Shown: positions 7,468 through 15,270, numbered from the stretch's first letter. The stretch is 34,085 nucleotides of DNA from Bacilli bacterium (GCA_029004695.1 JAQVZB010000002.1:1-34085); one strand, 5' to 3'. Made by a program: numbers and translations. Notes: generated by a model from the sequence alone, not told the origin.

Positions 7468-7998
7468 GTTCAAATAGTCTTCATCGATTTCTTCATTGAT
7501 AGCTTCTTCAATATATGTTTCAGCTTCAGAATCATCATCATCATATTCATCATAATCTTCTTCAACAGCTACTTTTACCATTGTTTCTCCCACTATTTCT
7601 ACCCCTAATTCTTTTTCTATATTTAACTTAACATTACTTCCATCTACCTCTACTTTTGTTACTGATGGTGCTGATAAACTTCTTACGATTATTTCATCGG
7701 TATTGTTTAAAATATTAGCGTTTTTTAATTTAACATTTACTATATCTTTATAAACAAAATTTCGAACTAAAACATCAGTTTTAGTATTATTACTAAAAGA
7801 ATACCAGATATTAACATCATAACTACCTTCGATATGAACTTTTCCTTGATTATTTCGCCCACTAAAATTATGATTAATTACCCAGCATCCTAGAACTGTA
7901 TCTATAGATGATTTTGTATCAATTATTAAATCCTCACTAGTTGATTTTTTAGTTTTACCAATTACGGCTTTAGTAACTATTTCTTTATAATTTGCCAA
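7453..7998 (-). CDS. cotE: Outer spore coat morphogenetic protein CotE
   Basis: CotE forms the ring on which the outer spore coat assembles. The 181 residues match: start MANYKEIVTKAVIGK, then LGCWVINHNF, GSYDVNIWYSFSNNTKT, a KVEV segment, VGETMVKVAV, and the family's strongly acidic C-terminal tail (EEDYDEYDDDDSE onward). The start is TTG at 7998-7996, with AGGAG about seven bases upstream. An earlier in-frame TTG at 8013 would place that ribosome site inside the gene and add residues not seen in CotE. It is a single gene with its own terminator, divergent from the HIT gene. A sigmaE/sigmaK-like promoter candidate lies upstream. Confidence 0.9.
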   Translation of the reverse strand: MANYKEIVTKAVIGKTKKSTSEDLIIDTKSSIDTVLGCWVINHNFSGRNNQGKVHIEGSYDVNIWYSFSNNTKTDVLVRNFVYKDIVNVKLKNANILNNTDEIIVRSLSAPSVTKVEVDGSNVKLNIEKELGVEIVGETMVKVAVEEDYDEYDDDDSEAETYIEEAINEEIDEDYLNGVNQ

Positions 7999-8015
7999 AT
8001 TATCACTCCTCAATT

Positions 8016-8044
8016 TAATTTATGCACTAAGTAGGCAAAATGTA
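8016..8044 (-). promoter_or_regulatory. Possible sigmaK/sigmaE-type promoter of cotE
   Basis: The minus strand has TACA (8044-8041), a 16-base spacer, and CATAAATTA (8024-8016). This resembles the mother-cell sigmaK pattern AC...CATAnnnTA and partly the sigmaE -10. In Bacillus, cotE is read by both. The region is AT-rich, so the match alone is weak. Confidence 0.4.
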
Positions 8045-8088
8045 CATAAAAGATTGAATTTATGTTATATTATCTATAGGTGATAAAA

Positions 8089-8460
8089 ATGAATTGTATA
8101 TTTTGTAAAATTAATAATGGTGAAATTCCATCTCAAATATTGTATGAAGATAATATAGTACAAGTAATAATGGATGTTAATCCAACTAGTAATGGACATA
8201 TATTAATTATCCCAATTAAACATTATAGCGATTTTTTAAATATCGATGATGATACTCTTAATCATATCCATAAAATAGCAAAACTAATGAAAAAATATTT
8301 ATATGAAAGTTTAAATCCTGATGGTTTAACATTAATTAATAATTATGGTATAAATCAATTAATTAAACATTATCATTTACATTTAATACCGGTTTATAAG
8401 GAAAAACAACTTATAAAAGATACTACAGAAATATATCAAAAAATTAAAAGTGTTATTTAA
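8089..8460 (+). CDS. HIT family nucleotide-binding protein
   Basis: A 123-residue histidine-triad protein, probably a purine nucleoside phosphoramidate or dinucleotide hydrolase. It begins MNCIFCKINNGEIPS, with the Cys pair at residues 3 and 6 typical of this subgroup, and has the triad as HYHLHLI (His 94, 96, 98). The ATG at 8089-8091 is preceded by AGGTGA (8078-8083). A GTG inside that ribosome site is in frame but is unlikely to be the start. It is a single gene, divergent from cotE and convergent with rplT. The natural substrate is not predictable. Confidence 0.9.
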   Translation: MNCIFCKINNGEIPSQILYEDNIVQVIMDVNPTSNGHILIIPIKHYSDFLNIDDDTLNHIHKIAKLMKKYLYESLNPDGLTLINNYGINQLIKHYHLHLIPVYKEKQLIKDTTEIYQKIKSVI

Positions 8461-8501
8461 TCATTTTTATTTTTATTAGTATTTTTTTAAACTATTAACA
8501 A

Positions 8502-8530
8502 ATGAAAAAAACTTTCTTTATCGAAAGTTT
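8502..8530 (-). terminator. Terminator of the infC-rpmI-rplT operon
   Basis: On the minus strand AAACTTTC (8530-8523), a 6-base loop and GAAAGTTT (8516-8509) form an 8-bp stem, followed by an unbroken T-run, four bases past the rplT stop. On the + strand the same stem follows the HIT gene, but with a weaker T-run. Confidence 0.8.
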
Positions 8531-8533
8531 ATA

Positions 8534-9082
8534 TTATTTTAAAGCAGCAATTAATTCTGCTTTTTTCATTGTCGTATATCCAGTAATATTTTTTTCTTTA
8601 GCTTGCTTTTTTAACTCAGCAACTGTTAAATTATTTAAATCTAATTTTTCTTCTTTTATTTCAGCTTTTTTAGTAGCAGTAGTAGTCTTGACTTCTGATT
8701 TTACATCATCATTTTTTACTGTTTTTCCGTTTAAAATATCTTTAGCAATAATAACTAATTTAGTAAAATATTTAGGATTATCAATAGCTATTTCACTTAA
8801 CATTTTACGATTAATGTCAATATTAGCTTTTGACAAACCATTAATAAATCTTGAATAACTTATGTCATTTTCATAACAAGCTGCATTAATTCTTGTTATC
8901 CATAATTTTCTAAAATTTCTTTTATTTGCTTTACGATCACGATAAGCATATTCTCCACTATGAAAAGTTTGTTCTTGAGCTGTTTTAAATAATCGATGTT
9001 TACTTCCAAAATATCCTTTTGCTTGTTTTAATACTTTTCTTCTTCTGTTTTTTGCAACAGATCCGCCTTTAACTCTTGTCAT
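8534..9082 (-). CDS. rplT: 50S ribosomal protein L20 with an extra C-terminal SAP/Rho-N-like module
   Basis: L20 is an early 23S rRNA-binding assembly protein and, in Bacillus, the repressor of its own operon through the infC leader. Residues 1-118 are a complete L20 (VKGGSVAKNRRRKVLKQAKG, KLWITRINAA, SYSRFINGL, NRKMLSEIA). The usual protein ends near residue 119, but this one runs to 182. A Lys/Glu/Thr-rich linker (119-146) leads to a 36-residue module at 147-182 (LTVAELKKQAKEKNITGY, then TMKKAELIAALK) with the helix-extended-helix pattern of SAP/Rho_N nucleic-acid-binding domains. The reading frame is continuous, the ATG has AGGTGA upstream, and the operon terminator follows at once, so this is not an artefact of a misplaced stop. 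Confidence 0.93.
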   Translation of the reverse strand: MTRVKGGSVAKNRRRKVLKQAKGYFGSKHRLFKTAQEQTFHSGEYAYRDRKANKRNFRKLWITRINAACYENDISYSRFINGLSKANIDINRKMLSEIAIDNPKYFTKLVIIAKDILNGKTVKNDDVKSEVKTTTATKKAEIKEEKLDLNNLTVAELKKQAKEKNITGYTTMKKAELIAALK

Positions 9083-9092
9083 TAATTATCAC

Positions 9093-9281
9093 CTAGATAA
9101 CAGAACTTAATCTGTCAGCGTCTCCTTTCGCTAATACTCCCTTATTTCTTCTTTGTCTTACTTGTTTACTAGAATCCTTAGCAGTATTATGATTACCACC
9201 AGATTTTTTAAAAACTAAGGTTCCATTTTTCTTCTTTTTAAAAACCTTACTACTAGCTTTATGAGTTTTTTGTTTTGGCAT
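9093..9281 (-). CDS. rpmI: 50S ribosomal protein L35
   Basis: A 62-residue basic protein of the large subunit. The family pattern is visible: MPKQKTHKASSKVFK, a central basic stretch, RQRRNKGVLAKGDADRL at the C-terminal end. It lies between infC and rplT as in almost all Bacillota. AGGAGG lies just before its ATG, overlapping the end of infC; rplT follows after 10 bases. The middle part is more divergent than usual (SGGNHNTAKDSS), but the identity is clear. Confidence 0.95.
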   Translation of the reverse strand: MPKQKTHKASSKVFKKKKNGTLVFKKSGGNHNTAKDSSKQVRQRRNKGVLAKGDADRLSSVI

Positions 9282-9293
9282 CTTATTTCCTCC

Positions 9294-9824
9294 TTATTTT
9301 TTTGGTGCTAAAATCATTGTCATAGTTCTACCATCTAATTTGGGTTGAGTTTCAATTATGCCTAATTCAGATAATGAATCAGCAAATCTAATTAATACTT
9401 CCTTACCTAATTCAGTATGAGCCATTTGTCTACCTTTAAACCTTAATGAAGCTTTAATTTTATGACCTTTTTTTAAATATTCTTCAGCATTCTTTTTGCG
9501 AGTATTAAAGTCTCCAACATCAATAGTTACAGAAAATTGATATTCTTTTATATCTTTAGTGTTAGATTTTTGATTTTTATATGCTTCTTTTTGTTTTTTT
9601 TGTTTTTCATAACGATACTTATTATAATCCATTATTTTCCCAACAGGATGATCATTAAGTTCACTCATTAAAACAAGATCTAAACCAGCATAATTCGCAA
9701 GCGTTAAAGCATCTTCAAGTTTTTTAGTCCCCATTTGTTCTCCATTTGGACCTATAACCATAAGCTCACTAACCTTTATATTTTCATTAGTAGGTAAATC
9801 ATCTTTTCTGATATTTGCTATTAT
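9294..9824 (-). CDS. infC: Translation initiation factor IF-3, probable AUA start
   Basis: IF-3 binds the 30S subunit, prevents premature joining and checks the start codon. The first in-frame ATG (9761) would remove the conserved N-terminal NEGI-R-EVRLI-type region. Upstream in frame, the sequence reads IIANIRKDDLPTNENIKVSE up to that Met, exactly that region, bounded by a stop at 9840-9842. No ATG, GTG or TTG exists in between. The only plausible starts are ATA at 9824-9822 or ATA at 9821-9819, with GGAGG six or nine bases before. Non-AUG starts (AUU, AUC, AUA) are typical of infC and allow IF-3 to control itself. The product is then 175-176 residues, the normal length. The C-terminal domain has KIKASLRFKGRQMAH and ends MILAPKK. 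Confidence 0.9.
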   Translation of the reverse strand: MIANIRKDDLPTNENIKVSELMVIGPNGEQMGTKKLEDALTLANYAGLDLVLMSELNDHPVGKIMDYNKYRYEKQKKQKEAYKNQKSNTKDIKEYQFSVTIDVGDFNTRKKNAEEYLKKGHKIKASLRFKGRQMAHTELGKEVLIRFADSLSELGIIETQPKLDGRTMTMILAPKK

Positions 9825-9840
9825 AAAGCACCTCCATAAT

Positions 9841-9870
9841 CAAAAAGTGAATGCAATTAATGCATCCACT
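9841..9870 (-). terminator. Leader terminator (attenuator) in front of infC
   Basis: AGTGGATGCA (9870-9861), loop TTAAT, and TGCATTCACT (9855-9846) form a 10-bp stem with one G-U pair, followed by TTTTTG. It ends just before the infC ribosome site, the position of the L20-controlled terminator in Bacillus. Confidence 0.85.
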
Positions 9871-9965
9871 AAAAACCTAATTATATTTTAAAAATACTTT
9901 AGCTTTTTACCTATTCAAACGTATGAATCAGGTGGATGTGGACACATCGCTTTCCTTTAAATGAC
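9871..9965 (-). promoter_or_regulatory. L20-type leader (antiterminator side)
   Basis: The leader RNA contains CAUCCAC (9938-9932), which can pair with GUGGAUG (9869-9863) in the left arm of the terminator, giving a competing structure. Between them CCUGAUUCA and UGAAUAGG form a second stem with one bulged G. The layout matches the L20 leader, where L20 binding to the leader favours termination. The match rests on pairing and position, not on a covariance search. Confidence 0.7.
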
Positions 9966-9971
9966 AAAGAT

Positions 9972-9999
9972 ATTATATCACTTTTAATGTTTTTGTCAA
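9972..9999 (-). promoter_or_regulatory. Consensus sigmaA promoter of infC-rpmI-rplT
   Basis: TTGACA (9999-9994), a 16-base spacer and TATAAT (9977-9972) are both perfect consensus hexamers on the minus strand. The start would be near 9965, giving a leader of about 140 bases. This is the strongest promoter seen in the window. Confidence 0.9.
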
Positions 10000-10083
10000 C
10001 TATTAATATCATAATTACCTTTTTATAAATAAATCTGTCATATATATTATATTTCTAATAATAAAAATAATTCATATTTATAT

Positions 10084-10425
10084 TTATTTTTTTCCGAAAA
10101 TCGATTTTACTAGTTTTTTTATCCCCTTTTCCTTTTGTTGATTTATGATAATTTCTTTTTTAAAAATGTCAAATATTGTTAATCTAATACATTTTCCATC
10201 ATCAGATGTATCAAATGTAATATTATTAGCAATAATTGGGGGAATTGTATTTTGTTTTAGCATTTTCATGCAGATATATTTTTGATACGTTTCCATCGCT
10301 TCATTATCTAATTCACCTAATACTTCGCCATCAGCTCGATAAAAATAAAATTGCTTTTCATTTTCTGTTTCTTGAAAAATATATATACCATCAGTATATG
10401 ATTCTAATTCTTTTTTGTCGTCCAT
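10084..10425 (-). CDS. Hypothetical protein, 113 residues
   Basis: I do not recognise a family. The protein is soluble with no signal peptide or membrane segment. It has an acidic N-terminal half (start MDDKKELESYTDGIYIFQE, later GELDNEAMETYQ) and a basic, amphipathic C-terminus (KGIKKLVKSIFGKK) that could touch membrane or nucleic acid. AGGAGG precedes the ATG, which supports it being a real gene. It is divergent from the gerA operon, with about 100 bases between the starts. A spore or germination role would be guilt by association only. Confidence 0.65.
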   Translation of the reverse strand: MDDKKELESYTDGIYIFQETENEKQFYFYRADGEVLGELDNEAMETYQKYICMKMLKQNTIPPIIANNITFDTSDDGKCIRLTIFDIFKKEIIINQQKEKGIKKLVKSIFGKK

Positions 10426-10527
10426 TGATTAAACCTCCTTCATTTGGTTATTTATTTTATCACAATTATAAAAAAAATGTTATATAAAATATCAAATATA
10501 ATCCATAATAAATGTAATGGTGATAAA

Positions 10528-11925
10528 ATGAAATATATTGATTTAATTTTAAAATTATTTGAAGACAATTCGGATTTAGTAGTAAGGAAAATTAAAAGAA
10601 ATTTTAAAACTACTTATGTCTTATTTTTATCAACATTATCAAGTAGTGATTTAATAAATAAATACATCATGAAAAACTTAACAACCCCTAATTTTAAATT
10701 TAAAAATATTAGGGGAATAATTGGTGCTCCAAATTTAAAGGAAATAAGTTTTAGTGAAGTTGAATTACATATGTGTAGTGGATATACTATTATAATTGAA
10801 AATAATATTATTTTCGCATTAGAAACTAAAGTTTCTTTTGATAGATCTATCGATCGAGCACAAGTCGAACCTTCTCTTTATGGTCCAAAAGATTCTTTTA
10901 TCGAAAACTATCAAAAAAATATTGGCTTAATAAAAAAAAGAATAAAAAGTCATCATTTAAAAACCAAAGATTTCGTCCTTGGACGATATTCTAAAACAAA
11001 TATTGGATTATTATATATTGATAATATTGTTAAACCAGATTTAGTAAATGATGTAACTCAAAGATTAAATAGTATTAATACTGAAGCTATAACCACATCT
11101 GGTGAATTAAAACAATTTTTAGCAAATGAAAATAAGAATGTTTTTCCTGCTATTAAATTATCAGAAAGACCTGATACAATCGTAAGAGCATTACTTTCTG
11201 GTAAAATTGTCATATTAGTTGATACTTCCCCCTTTGCGATTATTTTACCTTCTGTTTTAGCTGATTATATTAATCCTACTGATGATTACTTTACCAATAG
11301 TATTAATACTAATTTTTTAAAATTTTTAAGAATATTTTGTTTTATCATAACTATAATAACTCCCGCTTTATATATAGCGATAACTAATTTTAATCAAGAA
11401 TCAATTCCTGCCAAATTTTTAATGAATATTTCTACTCAACGATTTGGAGTTCCTTTTCCTTCAATAATTGAAGCCTTAATTATGTTATTTGTATGTGAAT
11501 TATTAAGAGAAAGCGATTTAAGATTTCCTAATAGTTATGGCAGTGCAATATCTATATTAGGAGCTTTAATAATTGGAGAATCAGCCGTTGCTTCAGGAAT
11601 TGTAAGTCCGATTATGATTATTATTATAGCTTTGACTTTTTTATCATGTTTAATCTTTAATGAAGTTGAGATAACGGGTGCAATTCGAGCTTGGAGATTT
11701 ATTTTCTTATTATTTGCCGCCTTTTTAGGTCTATATGGTGTAGCGTTGTGTACATTACTAATAATTATCAACTTATGTTCATATAAATCATTTAACCTTA
11801 CCTATATGTTTCCCTTATCACCATTTGATTTATCTTATTTAAAAGAAACTTTAATAAAAACTAAAAGAAAAAAAAATAATTATCGTAGTAAATATTTAAC
11901 TGATAATATTAGAAAGCAAATATAA
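10528..11925 (+). CDS. gerAA: Spore germinant receptor A subunit (GerAA family)
   Basis: The A subunit of a nutrient germination receptor in the spore inner membrane. The 465-residue protein has a soluble N-terminal half (~1-260), the family's stretch with RPDTIVRALLSGKIVILVD and PSVLADYINPTDDYF, and then several membrane segments from about residue 265 with FGVPFPSIIEALIM and LRFPNSYGSAISILGALIIG. The ATG at 10528 follows GGTGATAAA; a longer frame from 10444 has no ribosome site and begins in intergenic sequence. It is the first gene of gerAA-AC-AB. CATAATA at 10504-10510 could be part of a sigmaG-type -10, but no convincing -35 goes with it. Confidence 0.93.
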   Translation: MKYIDLILKLFEDNSDLVVRKIKRNFKTTYVLFLSTLSSSDLINKYIMKNLTTPNFKFKNIRGIIGAPNLKEISFSEVELHMCSGYTIIIENNIIFALETKVSFDRSIDRAQVEPSLYGPKDSFIENYQKNIGLIKKRIKSHHLKTKDFVLGRYSKTNIGLLYIDNIVKPDLVNDVTQRLNSINTEAITTSGELKQFLANENKNVFPAIKLSERPDTIVRALLSGKIVILVDTSPFAIILPSVLADYINPTDDYFTNSINTNFLKFLRIFCFIITIITPALYIAITNFNQESIPAKFLMNISTQRFGVPFPSIIEALIMLFVCELLRESDLRFPNSYGSAISILGALIIGESAVASGIVSPIMIIIIALTFLSCLIFNEVEITGAIRAWRFIFLLFAAFLGLYGVALCTLLIIINLCSYKSFNLTYMFPLSPFDLSYLKETLIKTKRKKNNYRSKYLTDNIRKQI

Positions 11926-11926
11926 A

Positions 11927-12955
11927 ATGAAAAAAATTATATTAATTATCATGTGTTTATTATTAACTGGTTGTTATAACTATAAAGAAATAAATAATCT
12001 TGCAATTGTTTCTTCTTTAGCAATTAATTTTAAAGATGATAATTTTGAAGTAATTATTGAAATTGGTGAAAATAACAAAGATGGTAAATATTCATCATAT
12101 ATTTTAAAAGGGATAGGTGCTTCAATTGAATCAGCTATAAAAAATGCTTCAACATCACTTAATAAAGATTTACATTTTATCAATCTTGATATTTTATTAA
12201 TATCTTCTGACGCTGCAAATTTAAAATTAAATAAAATTTTAGATTTTATTGCTCGAGATAATAATTTCTCATTTGATTATAATATTGCAATTTGTGATAA
12301 AAGTGAAGAGGTAATTCAAACTATCATTAATCAAGAAAAAATATTTGGTAACTATATTAAAAATGTTTATGATAATACCAATAATAATCTAATTAACATA
12401 AAAATAAGTGATCTGTTAGACCTATATTTAAGTAATTATCAAGATATAATATTACCAATTTTCGATTTGCAAAATGAAGCAATAATAATGAATAAAGCCG
12501 CTATATTTAATAAGTCTGATATCGTCAATTATATTGATGACGAAGAAATTGCTATCTATAATATATTAAATAATAATTTTATGAATTATTATTTAAACTT
12601 TGACTTTGATGATCGAAAAGCTGTTCTTAAAGGAAACAATTACTTTTCTAACATTATTTACCAAAATAATATTATGAAAATATTTACTCGCTTAGAAGGA
12701 GATTTAATTGAAACCGAAAATTTTGATATTAATAATAAAGAACATTTAAAAATAATAAATAAAGAATTTAAAAAAAGAATTGATAATCTAATTATCAAAT
12801 TATATTCGAATAATAGTGACATCTTAGGTTTTAGAAATATAATTTATAAACAAAAAAAACATCTTGATAGTTCATTAAATAAAATAAATTATCAAATTAA
12901 TACCAAGATAATAATTAATGATTATTCTTTGATAATAGATAATATAGGTGATTAA
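11927..12955 (+). CDS. gerAC: Spore germinant receptor C subunit, lipoprotein (GerAC family)
   Basis: A 342-residue lipoprotein subunit of the germinant receptor. It has a short signal peptide and lipobox LTGC with the lipidated Cys at residue 16, followed by YNYKEINNLAIVSSLAI, the family's opening motif. The remainder is Asn/Ile-rich with weaker similarity, consistent with fast evolution of GerAC. It begins one base after the gerAA stop with only a weak ribosome site, so coupling to gerAA is likely. It lies between the A and B subunit genes (order A-C-B rather than A-B-C). Confidence 0.88.
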   Translation: MKKIILIIMCLLLTGCYNYKEINNLAIVSSLAINFKDDNFEVIIEIGENNKDGKYSSYILKGIGASIESAIKNASTSLNKDLHFINLDILLISSDAANLKLNKILDFIARDNNFSFDYNIAICDKSEEVIQTIINQEKIFGNYIKNVYDNTNNNLINIKISDLLDLYLSNYQDIILPIFDLQNEAIIMNKAAIFNKSDIVNYIDDEEIAIYNILNNNFMNYYLNFDFDDRKAVLKGNNYFSNIIYQNNIMKIFTRLEGDLIETENFDINNKEHLKIINKEFKKRIDNLIIKLYSNNSDILGFRNIIYKQKKHLDSSLNKINYQINTKIIINDYSLIIDNIGD

Positions 12956-12956
12956 A

Positions 12957-13916
12957 ATGAAAAACACAAAACAAGAATATAATTCTCTGCTTTATCTAAT
13001 TTCTCAACCATTATTTTTAGGAATTGGTTTTATTAAAATAATAAGAGATTTAGGTAATGACTACTGGATAGGTATTATTCTAGGTATAATTATTGGTTTA
13101 TTTATTTATTATATGTTACATCTTCTACCACAAAAAAATAATAAAATTATTTTTACCTTAATAAATGTCTTCATCTTATTAATTATGACAACAATATTAA
13201 CAAATTGTATTTCATTATTATATTTAAATAAAACTCCTATTAATATTATATTAATTCCCTTATTATTAGTTGCTTTTTATTCTAGTAAAAAAGGTGATGA
13301 AACAATATTTAAAGCTGCCAATATTATTGTCTTAATTAATATTTTTCTTTTTACTATAGCCTTTATATCCTTAATACCATTAATATCTATAAATAATTTT
13401 TTACCTATAATAGGTAATTCTTCAATTATAAATATCTTATTATCTAGTTTAGATTTTGCTCTTATTAGTACTATTTCTTTAATATTATTTCCTCACTTAA
13501 AAAAGAATTATAATAGTAAAGTTTATTTAATCAGTTCCTTAACAATCACAATATTCTTTTTATTAATTATCGGTACTTTAGGAATCAATGTAGCATCTAT
13601 ATTCAACTATCCTGAATATATCATTTTTAAAAGAGTTACATTTTTAGATTTTTTTGATAATATCCAAAATATTATTTTCATGATGTGGATATTTTCTTCT
13701 TTTTCTTTAATTGGTTTATGTTCACTTAATATTAGAAAATATACTAACAAAAAAATATTACTAATTATTATGGTTTTTATCATTTTAATTAGTAATATAA
13801 TAAGTAACTATAATTTATTTAATTTTATTTATTTAAATATTAGATATCTATTATTAATAATTTTAGGATTATTTATCTTAAATAAAATTATAGGTAAATT
13901 TAAGTTAAAGAAATAA
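12957..13916 (+). CDS. gerAB: Spore germinant receptor B subunit (GerAB family)
   Basis: An integral membrane protein of the APC superfamily, thought to bind the germinant. The 319 residues contain about ten hydrophobic segments and the opening YNSLLYLISQPLFLGIGF, matching the first helix of GerAB proteins, which carries the unwound G-rich part. The ATG at 12957 follows AGGTGATTAAA, and the gerAC stop lies inside that site. The length is some 45 residues below Bacillus GerAB. Its last 17 bases overlap the convergent BspA-like gene, with no terminator seen between them. Confidence 0.88.
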   Translation: MKNTKQEYNSLLYLISQPLFLGIGFIKIIRDLGNDYWIGIILGIIIGLFIYYMLHLLPQKNNKIIFTLINVFILLIMTTILTNCISLLYLNKTPINIILIPLLLVAFYSSKKGDETIFKAANIIVLINIFLFTIAFISLIPLISINNFLPIIGNSSIINILLSSLDFALISTISLILFPHLKKNYNSKVYLISSLTITIFFLLIIGTLGINVASIFNYPEYIIFKRVTFLDFFDNIQNIIFMMWIFSSFSLIGLCSLNIRKYTNKKILLIIMVFIILISNIISNYNLFNFIYLNIRYLLLIILGLFILNKIIGKFKLKK

Positions 13917-15270
13917 CCATTATACCTTCTGGTAAATTTGTTTCAGTCATAATCCAATTCTTTAATTCTTCATTTTTAGCATAAATTTCTGATGTTAAAG
14001 AGATATTATTAAACATTAAATTTTTCGTACTAGTAGGAGTGTCCCAATTATCTAATCTTAAAATTTGAAAAATTGCTGAATCAAACATATTATCCATATT
14101 TGTAATTTTATTTATGTTCCATAAACTTAAATTTAAGCTATCTAAATTTACTTTATTAAACATATAACTAGTATTTAGTACATTAGATGTATCCCAGGAA
14201 CTTAGATCAAGATATAAATCATTTTTATTTTGTCCGAAACTATTAAACATATTTGACATATCAGTTACACCCGAAGTATCAAAATTTTCTAACCCAATAA
14301 TCTCTATAGTACTTGATAAAGAACCAATATTAATAAACATATTTGACATATTACTTACAAACCTAGTATCAAAATTGTTTAGATTTAATATCTTTAAATA
14401 AGGTAAATTACTAAATAAATAGCTTGAATTTTCATTAGCAATTACTCCGGCATTTTGACCTATTGTTACCTTATATCTTCCATCAACACCAGTACTTTCA
14501 TACCAAGCTATAATACTATTATTATTATCATTAGATACATCCCATGATTCTATAGCAGTTGTCGAGATTTCTTTAGAAGTTGAAAAATCGATATTTTCTA
14601 TCTGATCTTTATTAATTGGGCCATTTAAAAATGGCGTATTTGCTTCTTCATAACTCAATATTTCTTTTAATTGAACTGGTTTATAAGTTGTTACGGCAAT
14701 TATGGACAATTTTACATTAATGTTCTTATTAGCAATACTTTCATCAGTCCATATATTTTCATTATTAGAATTTAACCACATTCTGTAGTCATATGTATGT
14801 TCTTCCATATTTTCAAAATGCCCTTTTAATAAAACATAATTATGAATTGTATTTTCAATTTCCATAGTTGATGTTTCTTTTTCTAAATTATCTAATGTAG
14901 ATGCTTTTAAATTCTTAGGACCATTTAATGATACTTTAATATAATTTTCATCAGTTAAAGTACTTGTATCCATTAACGACATTATTATTTTATATTCAAC
15001 ATATGTTTGGCATTTATTAACCACTTTAAAAGTATAAGGAACTGTATTTGTTCCTTGTTCGTCAGTTATCGGATATGAATTTGCTAAATTTAATTCATCG
15101 GATACTCCTGTTATTGCTACTTCCATACAATCTAAAGTTGTTAATACATTTGCTTCTTCTTGAATAACTTCGGTTTTTAAAAAAGAATATGTTACAGCAG
15201 TTATAGATACAAGTAATAGTATAATACCAGAAACTGTATATAACATATACTTCTTAGTGGTTTTATTCAT
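13900..15270 (-). CDS. Surface protein: membrane anchor, N-terminal beta domain and BspA-like (DUF285) repeats
   Basis: A 456-residue predicted cell-surface protein. Residues ~9-30 form a signal or anchor helix (YMLYTVSGIILLLVSITAVT). A domain of ~170 residues follows (NLANSYPITDEQGTNTVPYT, KVVNKCQTYVEYKIIMSL) resembling the beta-rich modules seen after such leaders in TasA/camelysin-like proteins; this comparison is tentative. Residues ~290-425 carry degenerate BspA/DUF285 repeats with the pattern W/FDTS-V-NMSNMF, as in NFDTSGVTDMSNMF and SWDTSNVLNTSYMF. Such repeats occur in adhesins of gut bacteria and mycoplasmas. It has AGGTGATAAT before the ATG. It lies downstream of the spoVAE terminator and converges on gerAB. 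Confidence 0.8.
   Translation of the reverse strand: MNKTTKKYMLYTVSGIILLLVSITAVTYSFLKTEVIQEEANVLTTLDCMEVAITGVSDELNLANSYPITDEQGTNTVPYTFKVVNKCQTYVEYKIIMSLMDTSTLTDENYIKVSLNGPKNLKASTLDNLEKETSTMEIENTIHNYVLLKGHFENMEEHTYDYRMWLNSNNENIWTDESIANKNINVKLSIIAVTTYKPVQLKEILSYEEANTPFLNGPINKDQIENIDFSTSKEISTTAIESWDVSNDNNNSIIAWYESTGVDGRYKVTIGQNAGVIANENSSYLFSNLPYLKILNLNNFDTRFVSNMSNMFINIGSLSSTIEIIGLENFDTSGVTDMSNMFNSFGQNKNDLYLDLSSWDTSNVLNTSYMFNKVNLDSLNLSLWNINKITNMDNMFDSAIFQILRLDNWDTPTSTKNLMFNNISLTSEIYAKNEELKNWIMTETNLPEGIMVISLT

Noticed and set aside
10479..10510. SigmaG promoter for the gerA operon
   Set aside because: CATAATA fits the -10, but the upstream GTTATA is an imperfect -35 at 19 bases in very AT-rich DNA, so it is not listed as a feature.
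11535..11771. Minus-strand open frame inside gerAA
   Set aside because: It overlaps conserved GerAA membrane segments, and its composition is that of an antisense frame.
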